A stretch of 64,000 nucleotides of DNA from Adhaeribacter swui (lineage in GTDB: Bacteria > Bacteroidota > Bacteroidia > Cytophagales > Hymenobacteraceae): the NCBI RefSeq assembly GCF_014217805.1, contig NZ_CP055156.1, positions 5,710,585-5,774,584 of the forward strand. Direction: 5' to 3'. Shown in pieces: positions 53,403 through 63,239 of the stretch. The position numbers were made by a program, and so were the translations under genes. The notes below the pieces were generated by a model. It was not told the origin of the DNA. It saw only the letters and a list, made by a program, of their open reading frames with translations, and searched no databases. The first letter of the stretch is position 1. The number at the start of each line of letters is the position of its first letter.

Positions 53403-54917
53403 TTATTGCACCACTACTTTCTTACTAAAAAAATGCCCGTTACCCGACACGGAAAGTAAGAATACCCCCGCCGGGAAATGCGGCCCCTTTAGTAATTGCA
53501 AAGTATGCTGGGCTTTTTCGGCTACTACTTTACCCAGATAATAACGTTGGCCTACCATGTCCGTTAACTGCACTTCGTAGGTTGTGCCGGGATTACCGGA
53601 AATGGAAATATTTAAAAATTCTTCCGTGGGGTTCGGATATACCGACACGGCAAAAACGGTATTCTCGTTTAAATTAACCGCCACTACTTCGGAGTAGGTA
53701 GTTTGCCCGGCAGCATTGGTTACTTTTAGCCGGTAGTACGATAATCCCGGATACGGTTGTTTATCCTGGGTCTGATACGTATTTACCTGCTGGTTAGCAC
53801 CAGTTCCGTTAAGAGTTGCTACAGCTTCGTAGTGCCTTAAATCCCGGGATTTTTTGATGGTAAACGTGGTTCCGGCGGTTTCGTGCGAGGTTTTCCAGTG
53901 TAAATCTACCCTGCTTTGGTTTACCGTAGCCGAAAATTGTAAAACCCCGATGGGTAACGGAGAATTATTTCCGGACAATGTCCAGGGTGAAAAATTGGTA
54001 ACATCGGGCACCGTAGCTGAATACAAGGTACTGCTTTGGCCGGGCAGTGGTATATCCCAGATTTGGCGGGCGGCATTCCAGCGTTGGGCTTGCAGGAGCG
54101 TTACCTCGCCTACTTCCTCGGGGCTAGCGGTAAAAGTAAGCGTGGCCGTACCATCGGCACCATCCTTATCGATTTGCCAGAAACGGTCTACGGTGTTAGC
54201 GCTGTTGTCTTTGCCATCCCAGCCGTTTACATTGGTTACCCGATCGGGAGTAGTAGGATAAGGCTGGTTCGCCGGGTTTGTAGCGTAGGTAGCTACGGTT
54301 ACATTGCCCACATTGCCCGCCGTTAAGTTAAAAGTAAACGGAATATAAGCCCCCGAACCATTACCAAACGGAAAAACGTGCGCACCCCGAGTATCAGCTA
54401 TATTCCAGATTACTTTACCGGCATTATTGGTTTGTTCGCTTACCAAATACCCATTGGTGCGCGTAATGGCGGCAGTGGCGCTGTTGTTAATGGTTAAAGA
54501 CCAGCCGTTTAAATACAAAGGCCCTTGGCTTAAGGTTAGTGTACCCGTTGTGGCATGTTGTTGCAAAGACAATCCGGCGGCATTGTTCAGAGTAATATTT
54601 TCAAAAATGGTTGGCGCAGAACCCGCTATAGCTTGCCCGGTAACACCGTTAAAAATAACCTGTCCCAGGCCGTTGCGGTTAATAAATACATTGTTGGCGG
54701 CATTATTAATTAAATTACCCGACAAAGTAATGGTACCATCGTTATTTATGGTGCCGCTAGTGTTATTGGCGGTGGCGTTGGTTATATGCCCGTTATTGCC
54801 CGTAACGTTAAAAAAAGCGCCGGTTCCTACCACAATCCTACCGCCGTTATTAACAATGCCTTGCGCCTGCGCAACAACCGGGAATAAAAACGAAAGAAGT
54901 AATTGGATAATTTTCAT
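53403..54917 (-). CDS. T9SS-secreted surface protein
   Basis: The 504-residue protein has a signal peptide (1-19, ending AQAQ), then a beta-helix-like region of short repeats rich in Asn and Gly (GTINNDGTITLSGNLINNAANN). A middle block TLSGNNSPLPIGVLQFSATVNQSRVDLHWKTSHE opens a fibronectin-like domain, and a T9SS sorting domain ends it (SVYPNPTEEFLNISIS to FFSKKVVVQ). Surface-exposed or released. It lies 50 bp downstream of the fibre-like gene on the same strand, separated by a hairpin, so the two are probably co-expressed. Ligand unknown. Confidence 0.82.
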   Translation of the reverse strand: MKIIQLLLSFLFPVVAQAQGIVNNGGRIVVGTGAFFNVTGNNGHITNATANNTSGTINNDGTITLSGNLINNAANNVFINRNGLGQVIFNGVTGQAIAGSAPTIFENITLNNAAGLSLQQHATTGTLTLSQGPLYLNGWSLTINNSATAAITRTNGYLVSEQTNNAGKVIWNIADTRGAHVFPFGNGSGAYIPFTFNLTAGNVGNVTVATYATNPANQPYPTTPDRVTNVNGWDGKDNSANTVDRFWQIDKDGADGTATLTFTASPEEVGEVTLLQAQRWNAARQIWDIPLPGQSSTLYSATVPDVTNFSPWTLSGNNSPLPIGVLQFSATVNQSRVDLHWKTSHETAGTTFTIKKSRDLRHYEAVATLNGTGANQQVNTYQTQDKQPYPGLSYYRLKVTNAAGQTTYSEVVAVNLNENTVFAVSVYPNPTEEFLNISISGNPGTTYEVQLTDMVGQRYYLGKVVAEKAQHTLQLLKGPHFPAGVFLLSVSGNGHFFSKKVVVQ

Positions 54918-54920
54918 AAA

Positions 54921-54966
54921 TCTGTACTTTGGTAAAATCTTAAAATTTAAAATTTTTAAGTACAGA
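54921..54966 (-). promoter_or_regulatory. Hairpin between fibre-like gene and T9SS gene
   Basis: TCTGTACTT and AAGTACAGA form a perfect 9-bp stem around an AT-rich interior. There is no T run after it, so it may tune rather than end transcription. Confidence 0.4.
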
Positions 54967-54967
54967 C

Positions 54968-57900
54968 TTAGTCGTCCATTCTTCGCCAGTTGGTACCATC
55001 CGATATGATCTCGACAGCCGCGCCCATTGCTAGGGAATTGGCTGTTGAGCCACCGTACCCGATAATAACACCCGGAGAAATGGTAAGCGCTCCATTACCG
55101 TGGTTAATTATACGATAGATTCTTCCGGTACACGTGTTTGCTGCTGGTAAATTCCAGGTGGCCGTTCCATTTGTTGTATTTATTACAACATGGTCGTTAG
55201 CAGCTAATGTTACAGAACCAGCGGCAGTTCTTACAGCCATAGTTAAGGAACCATTAACTGATAGCGTAGAATTAGGAGTAGTAGTTCCAATAGCTACGTT
55301 ACCAGCTGTTGTAATTCGCATTTTTTCGGTGCCCGATGTAATTAAAGGTAAATCAAAAGCGGAGGTGGTACCCAAATTACTTACTGCACCTACGGAGTTT
55401 CCTCCTAATGCCCAGGTAGTGGACGCATTGGGTGCAACCCACACAGGCGAATTATTAGCCCCCGCTGATTGTAAAACCTGGCCTGCAGTACCCGCATTGT
55501 TACCAGGCATAAAGGCACCAGTAAGCCGCATATTACCTGTAACTTCTAATTTCTGGGAAGGAGCTATCACACCAATACCCACATTGCCTGCCGGTGTAAT
55601 AATCATTCGCGTAACTGCACCACCTGATGTTGATTCGGCATTAACGAGTGAACTAAGGCTGGCATCATTAAAAGATTGAAAACGGATTTCCTCAGCTACC
55701 ATTCGAATCCGATCCGGGCCATATGTAGTCGTATTATCATTACCCACATAAAAAAGCATTTCCTGCTGTTCGCTGTTATTTACGGGCCTTACTTCTATAA
55801 TCCCATCCGGGTCACCTGCACCACCACTCAAAGTAGTACCATCAAAAGCCAGGCGTCTGGTCCCGCCATTGGGACCTGTTATTCTGATATTTCCGTTAAC
55901 TTCTAATTTTTCCGATGGTGCTGTTAATCCAATACCTACATTACCATCTGATTGAATCCGCATTTTCTCTGTATTGTTGGTGATAAATGGCAAATCAAAT
56001 GCAGTGGTGGTACCTAAAGTATTTAAGGCCGCTACGCTGTTACCGCCTAAAGCCCAACTGGAAGACGCTCCCGCCGTTACCCAAACTGGCGAAGCATTTT
56101 CACCCGCCGATTGCAATACTTGTCCGGCAGTGCCGGCAGTGCCGTTGGGCATAAAAGCACCGGTTAATTTAAAATTTCCTAATACATCTAATTTTTGTGC
56201 TGGCGTAGTAACGCCTAATCCCAAATTACGATTAGCCGTAATCCGCATGGCTTCATTAGCCGGGGCCGTTCCCCCAGTCAGGAAGATCATATCTTTCGTG
56301 GCATTGTTATTTACTAGTAAAAAGTCTTGCCCGGCCGAAAGTAAATACCCATCGTTTGCCTTACCAGTAATAATGGGATTACCTGTTTGATATACGTAAT
56401 TAGAGCCATTAATCCCCATGTTTATAAAGTTTGTGGTTTCAGTTCCATTGTTGGCGGTAGCTACCACATCGGAGCTGGCTTGATTACCCGTTGATGTATT
56501 TTGAATATTAGTTTGAAAGTAAGAGTTTATACTTCCACGTGCCACAATGGCATTTACTGAAGTGGTTGTACCCGCATTTACCAGTAATTTTTCGGGGTTG
56601 GCTCCATTAAAAGTATTAACGCCAATTCCTACATTACCTGCAGCCGATATCCGCATTTTTTCTATATTGTTGGTAATAAAAGGCAAGTCAAAATTGCTGA
56701 TTGTACCCAAAGTTCGGATACCCGTTAGGTTATTTCCTCCGAGTGCCCAATTAACAGAACTACTGGTGGTATTAGGATCGACCCACACTGGTGGGGCATT
56801 AACACCAGCCGATTGTAATACAAAGCCAGCTGTACCAGGTTGGTTATTAGGCATAAAGGCACCCGTTAATTTCAAATTACCAGTTACATCTACTCTTTCG
56901 GTGGGCGTATCGGTGTTTATACCCACATTGCCTTCCGGAGTTATAATCATGCGGGTATTTACCCCTGTTTGGGTTTCGGCATTAGCAATACTGCTGGCCC
57001 CGGCATCATTAAAATTCTGAAAACGTATTTCTTCTGCCACCATCCGGATGCGGTCAGGGCCATAAGTGGTAGTATTATCGTTGCCCACGTAAAAGAGCAT
57101 TTCTTGCTGCTCATTTGTATTTACCGGTCTTAATTCGATAATTCCGTCGGGGTCGCCGCCGCCGCCCCCTAAAGTTGTGCCGGCAAAAGCAATGCGCCTG
57201 GTTCCCGAACTTACCCCGGTTAACCGCATATTGCCATTTATTTCTAATCGTTCGGTAGGTGTTGTTAACCCTATACCCACATTACCACCAGCCTGAATCC
57301 GCATTTTTTCGGAATTATTGGTGATAAACGGAAGATCATGGTTTGAAATAGTACCTAAGTTCCGGATGCCTGGCGTAGCCGGCAACGTGTTTCCTCCCAA
57401 AGCCCAGTTCAAAGAGCTGGTAGCGGTACTCAGATCGGCCCAAACCGGGGCAGTAGCATTGCCCGTTGATTGCAGCACTTGTCCGGAAGTGCCGGCATTG
57501 CCCCCCGGCAGTAAAGTACCTGAAAATCTTAAATTACCGGCTACATCTAATTTCTGAGTTGGCGTCGTAACACCAATACCGAAATTACCCGCACTATTTA
57601 CCACATTAATTGCTGTGCCAGATGCGTTTAGCCATTCGGTTAGGTTAGCAGTTTGATTAACAGAGTTTCCCTGAATAGATAATGGAATACTAGCATCCCG
57701 GGCTCCTTTTACTAAAACCCCCCTGTTAGCGTTGGTACCAGTTCCGCCTGTTGAAAAATTTGGAAAAACTGCTGATTGGCGATCTCCTGTTAAAATAGTT
57801 GTCCAGAAAGAACCCATTTGTAAAGCTTGACCTCCACCACCTTGCCAGAAAATATCTCCCCCATCACCACCAATCCGGAAGTTACCTTGGTTAGCAGTAT

Positions 57901-58366
57901 TTGAAAATATTAGTTGCGCGAGGTCGGTAGCAGCAGTACCGGTGCGGCGGATTTCCAAGTTGTTGCTTACAACCATTTGGTTTCTCGGGTTAGTTACACC
58001 TACGCCCACAAAACCTGAATTATAGTATATATTGTTTGTTCCAGTTTCCAATGACCAGCGACTGCCACTACCTGAAACAATAGGCGTCCAAGTGGTACCG
58101 GTATAATAATAAAAGCCCGGTGCCGTGCCATTAGTTTGGTAAACAAGTAATCCCTGAGCCGGATTAACAATGTTAGTTCGTTGTAATTCCGTTACCCGGG
58201 GTACCAGCATCCCTTTAGAAGTAGAATAAACATCTAAAACTGCCGAAGCATCGGGGGTACGCGCCTCATCACTTATTCCTGTATTTTGCGCTAACAGCAT
58301 TTTGCCACTTATTAGCAGCGGTAACAATAAACCAAGTTTAAGTTTAATAAAATTCATAATAACCAA
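54968..58366 (-). CDS. Fibre-like repeat protein with tail-fibre-type C-terminus
   Basis: The 1132-residue secreted protein has a signal peptide near 1-27 (ATG three codons in is an equal choice of start). It contains five repeats of a module built from GNVGIG, TTPTEKLEVNGN, RLTGAFMP, AGTAGQVLQSAG, NASPVWV, WALGGNSV and DLPFITNNTEKMRI. Similar GNVGIGTTTP repeats are frequent in Bacteroidota surface proteins and resemble phage tail-fibre stalks. The C-terminus (VTLAANDHVVINTTNGTATWNLPA to GTNWRRMDD) looks like a tail-fibre tip or knob. It has no T9SS sorting domain of its own; the next gene does. The repeats are also nearly identical in DNA. No phage genes surround it. Confidence 0.75.
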   Translation of the reverse strand: MVIMNFIKLKLGLLLPLLISGKMLLAQNTGISDEARTPDASAVLDVYSTSKGMLVPRVTELQRTNIVNPAQGLLVYQTNGTAPGFYYYTGTTWTPIVSGSGSRWSLETGTNNIYYNSGFVGVGVTNPRNQMVVSNNLEIRRTGTAATDLAQLIFSNTANQGNFRIGGDGGDIFWQGGGGQALQMGSFWTTILTGDRQSAVFPNFSTGGTGTNANRGVLVKGARDASIPLSIQGNSVNQTANLTEWLNASGTAINVVNSAGNFGIGVTTPTQKLDVAGNLRFSGTLLPGGNAGTSGQVLQSTGNATAPVWADLSTATSSLNWALGGNTLPATPGIRNLGTISNHDLPFITNNSEKMRIQAGGNVGIGLTTPTERLEINGNMRLTGVSSGTRRIAFAGTTLGGGGGDPDGIIELRPVNTNEQQEMLFYVGNDNTTTYGPDRIRMVAEEIRFQNFNDAGASSIANAETQTGVNTRMIITPEGNVGINTDTPTERVDVTGNLKLTGAFMPNNQPGTAGFVLQSAGVNAPPVWVDPNTTSSSVNWALGGNNLTGIRTLGTISNFDLPFITNNIEKMRISAAGNVGIGVNTFNGANPEKLLVNAGTTTSVNAIVARGSINSYFQTNIQNTSTGNQASSDVVATANNGTETTNFINMGINGSNYVYQTGNPIITGKANDGYLLSAGQDFLLVNNNATKDMIFLTGGTAPANEAMRITANRNLGLGVTTPAQKLDVLGNFKLTGAFMPNGTAGTAGQVLQSAGENASPVWVTAGASSSWALGGNSVAALNTLGTTTAFDLPFITNNTEKMRIQSDGNVGIGLTAPSEKLEVNGNIRITGPNGGTRRLAFDGTTLSGGAGDPDGIIEVRPVNNSEQQEMLFYVGNDNTTTYGPDRIRMVAEEIRFQSFNDASLSSLVNAESTSGGAVTRMIITPAGNVGIGVIAPSQKLEVTGNMRLTGAFMPGNNAGTAGQVLQSAGANNSPVWVAPNASTTWALGGNSVGAVSNLGTTSAFDLPLITSGTEKMRITTAGNVAIGTTTPNSTLSVNGSLTMAVRTAAGSVTLAANDHVVINTTNGTATWNLPAANTCTGRIYRIINHGNGALTISPGVIIGYGGSTANSLAMGAAVEIISDGTNWRRMDD

Positions 58367-59148
58367 TGCGTAAGTATAAGGAGTATGTATAAGTTTGATT
58401 TAGATACAAAACTTAAGAGCGGAGTTGATAAAAGGGAAATTAATACCTTAAGTTGATTAACCTACTATCATTATTTTAAAAGTATAGTAATCGGGCAAAG
58501 TATAATCATCAAAATTAAATCATCGACTAATAAGAGCAATTAAATAATTATTGTTGTTTTGCCCACCTGGGTATTGCTTTAATTTAAAGATTGGCTTCAA
58601 ATAATTACTAATGTTTTTAAAGAATGTAATTAGTTTAAGTTTATAATATTTAAAACTTCAAATACACTATTTACAAGTGCAGAAGATTTACTTCGGCTAA
58701 ATTGTTATACCAATTATGGGCATGCCTTATTGATTTTTAACAAGAATGATTTTTAATTTAGAATTATACGAATAACTAGAGTAAAAGTGGTTTAAGTTAG
58801 CGTTAAGCAAATAAAATTTTTATTTATACATCAGGTAAATCTAAATATTTAATCTTAAATTTATATTACATTCCTCCAAGCAAAGCCATTTGCTAGTTCT
58901 TATCCTATGTTCCTGAAAATTTTAGCAGGTTCTACGTTTATTTAAGATTGTACTTCAAATTTAAAAAATTATTGGGGTCGCCTTCTTCTTCGTAAATCAA
59001 CACGATTGATTTTTTAAAATAAGGTCTTTTTATGAAAACTAAGTTTAATATAGCCCAACTTAGGCGTGTTATACATAGTAAGACTATGTAGCTTTGTAGG
59101 TACACAAATGCTTTTAGTTGTTGTTAAACTCTTATTATTAGGATTACC
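58367..59148. other. Long AT-rich divergent intergenic region
   Basis: The 782-bp gap separates the fibre-like gene from the kelch gene. The only element I can support is the -7 box at 59089-59096; the rest is very AT-rich, without convincing frames or hairpins. Confidence 0.5.
59089..59096 (+). promoter_or_regulatory. -7 promoter box of the kelch gene
   Basis: TAGCTTTG, an exact TAnnTTTG match 52 bp before the ATG and identical to the desaturase box. Confidence 0.5.
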
Positions 59149-61923
59149 ATGTCAGAACTTTACTTTTTTAAAAACCGGAATTTTAAAACTAGATTTCCGC
59201 TTATTGGCCGCTTTGTTTTTTTAATGCTGCTACTTGGCCAGGGGCAGTACTCCTGGGCACAATGGACCCGCCAGCAAAAAGCCAATCATACGCGTGCCGA
59301 AATGGTGAATGTATTGTACCAAGATAAAATGTATTCTTTTGGAGGTATTGGCACCTGGCCCATCGTAGAACCAATTCCGGAAGTATACGATCCGGCCCGG
59401 AATAAGTGGAAATCCTTAGCGTCCATGCCTGCCGGCAAAACGGTAACACACCAAGGCATTGTGGTAGTAGATAATAAAATATGGCACATTGGTGGCCGTC
59501 TAGATAATACCCTAGGCCCGCTCACCAGTGAAGTCTGGATCTATGATGTTAATCGTAACAGTTGGGCAAAAGGACCAGAGCTGAAAGACCCAGCCACCGG
59601 TAAACCCATTCCCTGGGGGGGGGGCGGCGCGGCGCTCATCGGGCGTACCATTCACTTGGTTGGCGGGTTTATTTATACATCCTGTAAAAGCGACCAGGAC
59701 CAATATCACTTTACCCTTAACGTAGATAAATGGTTAGCCAACCCGCGACAGACTACCTGGGAAAACAAGCTTACGCCTATGCCCATCAAACGCAATCATT
59801 TCAGTACGATTGTATTTAATGGCAAAATGTATGTACTCGGCGGGCAGTTTGGGCACGATTGCGGAGGCGGTCAGGACCAAAAATATTCGCACGTGTATAA
59901 CCCCTTAACCGATAAATGGACCCGCTTAACCGATTTACCAATGGTTCGCTCGCACTGCGAAGCTAGTACTTTTGTGGCCGACGGAAAAATTTACATGGTG
60001 GGCGGCGATGGTGGTCCTAATAAAGTTACCCGGTTTAATCCGGAAACAAACAGCGGCCGGGGTTCCTGGACCGAGCTACCGGCCTTAACTTTACCGCGGG
60101 CTTTAACTGCTACTTCGGCCAAAGTAATTGGTAATAAATTAATACTGGCCGGTGGTCGGCCATATAACAAACACTTGCCACTTCTGGATACTTATAGTGC
60201 ACCATTCCCCCGCCGCACAACTTACAAATTAGACTTTCTGGAAAATTGCTTTAGCCGCACGGTAGCCGCTGATGAGCCGGTAAAAATTAAAAATTTATTA
60301 TTTACCATGGAGGGAGAAAAAAATTACCGCTTAACTTCCAATGCTGCCTGGCTTAAAATTACTTCCCGCACTACTGGTCGGGCTTTACCTACTGGCACTT
60401 ACGTAGAAGCCACCATTCAGGCAACTGGTTTAGCGGCTGGCTCTTACCAGGCCACCATTACTGCCGAGGGAGTTAAAGAAGGGAGAACTTTTACCAAAGC
60501 TAGTTTTTGCGTTAACTTAAAAGTAACAAAAGGTTCTTCGGTATTAACTATCAAGCAAACGGGCAATGGGTCGGTTACTAAATCGCCGGATAAAGCAACT
60601 TATAAAAATGGCGAAAAAGTGAAATTAACGGCTAAAGCGGCCAGCGGCTACACTTTTGCGAATTGGTCCGGCGATGCTTCTGGTACTAAAAACCCGGTGT
60701 ATATAACCATTAAAGGAAACCAAAAGATTACGGCTAATTTCCGCCGCAAAGCCCCTGAATTAGCTACCGTACGCATTAACGCCGGCGGTGCCACACAAAC
60801 CGTTAACAACATTACATGGCGCGGTTGCCCTACGGGCAAAAATTGTAAAAACTACGTAGAGGGGGGTTATGCCCGAAAAGTAAATCCGGGAAATACCATA
60901 ATGGGCGCGGATTATAACAGCTTAAACCAAGCAATGTATCAAACCGAATGGACCAGTACCCGAACCGGGCCAGGCCGGAATAATTATTTTATTTACCGCG
61001 TACCAGTAAAAAATGGCAAATACCTGGTGCAGCTTTTCTTTGTTGAATCAGATAAAAACGGCTCGAACCAACGCGAATTTGATGTGCGCATCGAAGGCGA
61101 CGTAGTACTACCTAATTTTGATATTTATGCGGCAGCCAGCGGTAAAAACCGGGCCATTGTTCGTAGTTTTCCGGTAACAGTTACCGATGGCTCCGTGCGC
61201 ATTGATTTTATTAATCGGATTGACAAAGCCAAAGTAAATGCCATTGCCATTGTGCCTTACAAAAATGCCGAGTTAAATAAAGAACCCGTAGCTAAAGCCG
61301 GGAATAGCCGAACCGTAACAGCCAACGCATCGGGCTATGCCCCCGTAACGTTAAACGGCTCAGAATCTTATGATAAAGATGGTTACCTGGTTTTACACCA
61401 ATGGTATTTGAACGATAAATTCTTGGGCAATGGCGTTACTTACCCGGTAAACTTAAAGGTAGGCACCCACCAGGTTAAACTTTTGGTAAAAGATAATGCC
61501 CGGGCTATTCACACCGTTACCACTACCATCCGGGTAAAAGCGGCTGCCCAATCCATTAAACCCGATACAATCACCACGATTGTTTACCAGGAACTTAGAA
61601 CAGCAGAACCTACAACCCACGACTCTACTGCCCGGCAATTGCCTGGCCAGGAAACAGGTTTAGCTGTTCACGTTTATCCTAATCCGGGTACATTCGGCGA
61701 TAAAACTACATTGGAATTAAGCCATGCTGCTCCGCAGGAAGAAATTACGGTAAGCCTGTACGATATAACCGGCAAGCTTATTCAAACTGATATTTTAAAA
61801 CCAGATGATTATGGTGTGGCGCGTTTGGATTATCTGCTTACCGATAAGTTTAGTGCAGGCACTTACTTAATCCGGGCTGTGAGTAAAAGTGGTGCAACGC
61901 AAACCAGACTGTTAGTCCGGTAA
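59149..61923 (+). CDS. T9SS-secreted kelch/malectin surface protein
   Basis: The 924-residue protein has a signal peptide ending SWAQ at 38, then about six kelch motifs (40-355: KMYSFGGIGTWP, KIWHIGGR, TIHLVGGF, KMYVLGGQFG, KIYMVGGDGG, KLILAGGRP). A BACON-like sandwich follows (about 365-465), then a divergent InlB/Flg_new-type domain (GNGSVTKSPDKATYKNGEKV), a malectin-like domain (VRINAGGATQTVNN to AIAIVPYKN), a PKD-like domain (ESYDKDGYLVLHQWYLN) and a T9SS sorting domain (VHVYPNPGTFGDKTTLELSH to RLLVR). It shares malectin and sorting domains with the 45.8-kb protein. A run of ten G at 59615-59624 lies in the kelch part and could slip. Probable surface glycan-binding protein. Confidence 0.87.
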   Translation: MSELYFFKNRNFKTRFPLIGRFVFLMLLLGQGQYSWAQWTRQQKANHTRAEMVNVLYQDKMYSFGGIGTWPIVEPIPEVYDPARNKWKSLASMPAGKTVTHQGIVVVDNKIWHIGGRLDNTLGPLTSEVWIYDVNRNSWAKGPELKDPATGKPIPWGGGGAALIGRTIHLVGGFIYTSCKSDQDQYHFTLNVDKWLANPRQTTWENKLTPMPIKRNHFSTIVFNGKMYVLGGQFGHDCGGGQDQKYSHVYNPLTDKWTRLTDLPMVRSHCEASTFVADGKIYMVGGDGGPNKVTRFNPETNSGRGSWTELPALTLPRALTATSAKVIGNKLILAGGRPYNKHLPLLDTYSAPFPRRTTYKLDFLENCFSRTVAADEPVKIKNLLFTMEGEKNYRLTSNAAWLKITSRTTGRALPTGTYVEATIQATGLAAGSYQATITAEGVKEGRTFTKASFCVNLKVTKGSSVLTIKQTGNGSVTKSPDKATYKNGEKVKLTAKAASGYTFANWSGDASGTKNPVYITIKGNQKITANFRRKAPELATVRINAGGATQTVNNITWRGCPTGKNCKNYVEGGYARKVNPGNTIMGADYNSLNQAMYQTEWTSTRTGPGRNNYFIYRVPVKNGKYLVQLFFVESDKNGSNQREFDVRIEGDVVLPNFDIYAAASGKNRAIVRSFPVTVTDGSVRIDFINRIDKAKVNAIAIVPYKNAELNKEPVAKAGNSRTVTANASGYAPVTLNGSESYDKDGYLVLHQWYLNDKFLGNGVTYPVNLKVGTHQVKLLVKDNARAIHTVTTTIRVKAAAQSIKPDTITTIVYQELRTAEPTTHDSTARQLPGQETGLAVHVYPNPGTFGDKTTLELSHAAPQEEITVSLYDITGKLIQTDILKPDDYGVARLDYLLTDKFSAGTYLIRAVSKSGATQTRLLVR

Positions 61924-61948
61924 GTCATCCGTTTTCTTTTTAGAATTT

Positions 61949-61997
61949 AAAAATGACCCTTGTCGCTGCTCTGGTCAGAGGACAAGGGTCATTTTTT
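61949..61997 (+). terminator. Kelch gene terminator
   Basis: A 16-base perfect stem (AAAAATGACCCTTGTC paired with GACAAGGGTCATTTTT), then T. Confidence 0.9.
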
Positions 61998-62094
61998 AAA
62001 ATTTTGTATTTTAGGAATTTAGCTTTGCGGGAGATTTCATAAAAAATCCGGCAATAAACTTCTTCAACAAGTATTAACTTTAAAACAAGTACAT

Positions 62095-62560
62095 CTACTA
62101 TGGCGCGGATTTACTTCCGTGCCTTACTGGTTAATGCACAACAGTTAAAATTCTCGTTCGCACAGTTAGCTGTGTTGCTTTGATTTCTAAGAAGCTGTTT
62201 AGCATTTTGAAATCTACTAATTAAAAGAACCAATTAGAAGCTTTTAGGAGCAGTATTTTGTGGAGCTATCCCGTTTTGGTGATGGAGACACCCCCTAAGG
62301 CGAAGGTTGCCTCTTTTTTATAAATACGAAACAGGTTCTAAGTAAAGTTGTTTGATTGCTGAGGTTGTGTTCTTTTTATCTTGCCCCAAAGTAACAGGGC
62401 CCCACCCCAGAATCAACGAAAAGCAAGGCGCTTAAAACTCGCGGAACAACAGAACAGGTTAGCGTCAACACATGCACCTGGCTCAGGCTATCAGTTGCAT
62501 AGTTGGTTGATAATTATTTTCTACAGCAGGAACGAGTGCTTGTTGCATAGTAGGCCGGGG
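62095..62560 (+). repeat. Dispersed repeat mosaic, copy 2
   Basis: Modules in order: hairpin block GGCGCGGATTTACTTCCGTGCC (about 62102-62123), ATTCTCGTTCGCACAG with CTGTG, a part matching 8565-8690 in inverse (62190-62312), a Gln/Lys-rich block (62395-62510, translation QNQRKA and KLAEQQNRLAS), and a duplicated GTTGCATAGT end (62484 and 62541). The first and fourth modules also match 27197-27385. Confidence 0.65.
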
Positions 62561-62643
62561 TTTATTTTCCTACAGTAAATTTTAAATTTCCTTTCGTTTT
62601 AGTGCTTATATTATGCTCCAATTAAGTTCAAAATAAGATACTT

Positions 62644-63120
62644 ATGAAACCAACCAGCTTAACTTTATTAATAAGTGGATTATTCCTTTCAATTTTAGGC
62701 AATGGTTGTGTTCGTCAGAAAACTGCTGCTTCCGGAAATACGGGTAGTGCGCCGGTTACTGCGGTAGCCGTTAACAGCCCACCCGAAGAACACGCCCAAT
62801 TGAGCGGCACCTGGGAGTACACCATGACCAACGACCAACAAGAACCGGTTAGCGGACTATTAACCATTCAGCGGGGAGGGGCGGCGGGTTATACCGGATC
62901 GATTACGTTAAACGGGTTTCGGTCTGAGAACGAAATGGCCATTAAGAAAGCCCAACTCAACGGCGCTAATTTTATCTACGAAGGCGAAGTTATCACCCCG
63001 GAAGGCAACATTCCTTTCACCTTAATCGGCACCATTCACGGCCGCAACATGACCGGCCAAAATACCGTGGTTTACCGCAGCCAACCCGTTTTATGGCAAG
63101 TAAAAGCTACCCGTAAATAG
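62644..63120 (+). CDS. Small lipoprotein, function unknown
   Basis: The 158-residue lipoprotein has a signal peptide and lipobox GNGC (cysteine 22), a Ser/Ala/Thr linker to about 45, then a compact beta domain opening LSGTWEYTMTNDQQEPVSGLLTIQRG and continuing TGSITLNGFRSENEMAIKKAQLNGANFIYEG. This looks like a small lipocalin-like barrel. Not recognised as a named family. A heptamer array starts three bases after its stop. Confidence 0.7.
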   Translation: MKPTSLTLLISGLFLSILGNGCVRQKTAASGNTGSAPVTAVAVNSPPEEHAQLSGTWEYTMTNDQQEPVSGLLTIQRGGAAGYTGSITLNGFRSENEMAIKKAQLNGANFIYEGEVITPEGNIPFTLIGTIHGRNMTGQNTVVYRSQPVLWQVKATRK

Positions 63121-63123
63121 GTG

Positions 63124-63165
63124 GATTTTAGATTTTAGATTTTAGATGTTAGATATTGGATGTTA
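63124..63165 (+). repeat. Heptamer repeat array after lipoprotein gene (six units)
   Basis: GATTTTA three times, then GATGTTA, GATATTG and GATGTTA, exact period seven, beginning three bases after the stop. Inverted partner at 63240-63260. Confidence 0.75.
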
Positions 63166-63239
63166 GACTAAAATAAAAGATATATATATTTTGACGGATC
63201 TCAATGAACTATATTATTGAAGTTAGTAAGCATCTTTTT

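Larger units (their letters stand above)
61924..62643. other. Intergenic region carrying the largest dispersed repeat
   Basis: The 720-bp gap contains the terminator (61949-61997) and the repeat mosaic (62095-62560). A 65-codon plus frame (62381-62578) overlaps the repeat; I do not call it a gene. Confidence 0.55.

Noticed and set aside
54427-57557. Several long plus-strand frames (for example 54427-55008, 55134-55679, 56547-57020)
   Set aside because: Antisense shadows of the repetitive surface genes; their repeats simply mirror the real protein repeats.
54968-58366. Prophage tail-fibre region
   Set aside because: No terminase, portal, capsid, tail or integrase genes nearby, and the product has a signal peptide, so it is not treated as a prophage.
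62381-62578. 65-codon plus-strand frame in the 62-kb repeat
   Set aside because: Entirely repeat-derived; the counterpart at 27.3 kb contains a stop. Kept as a repeat module only.
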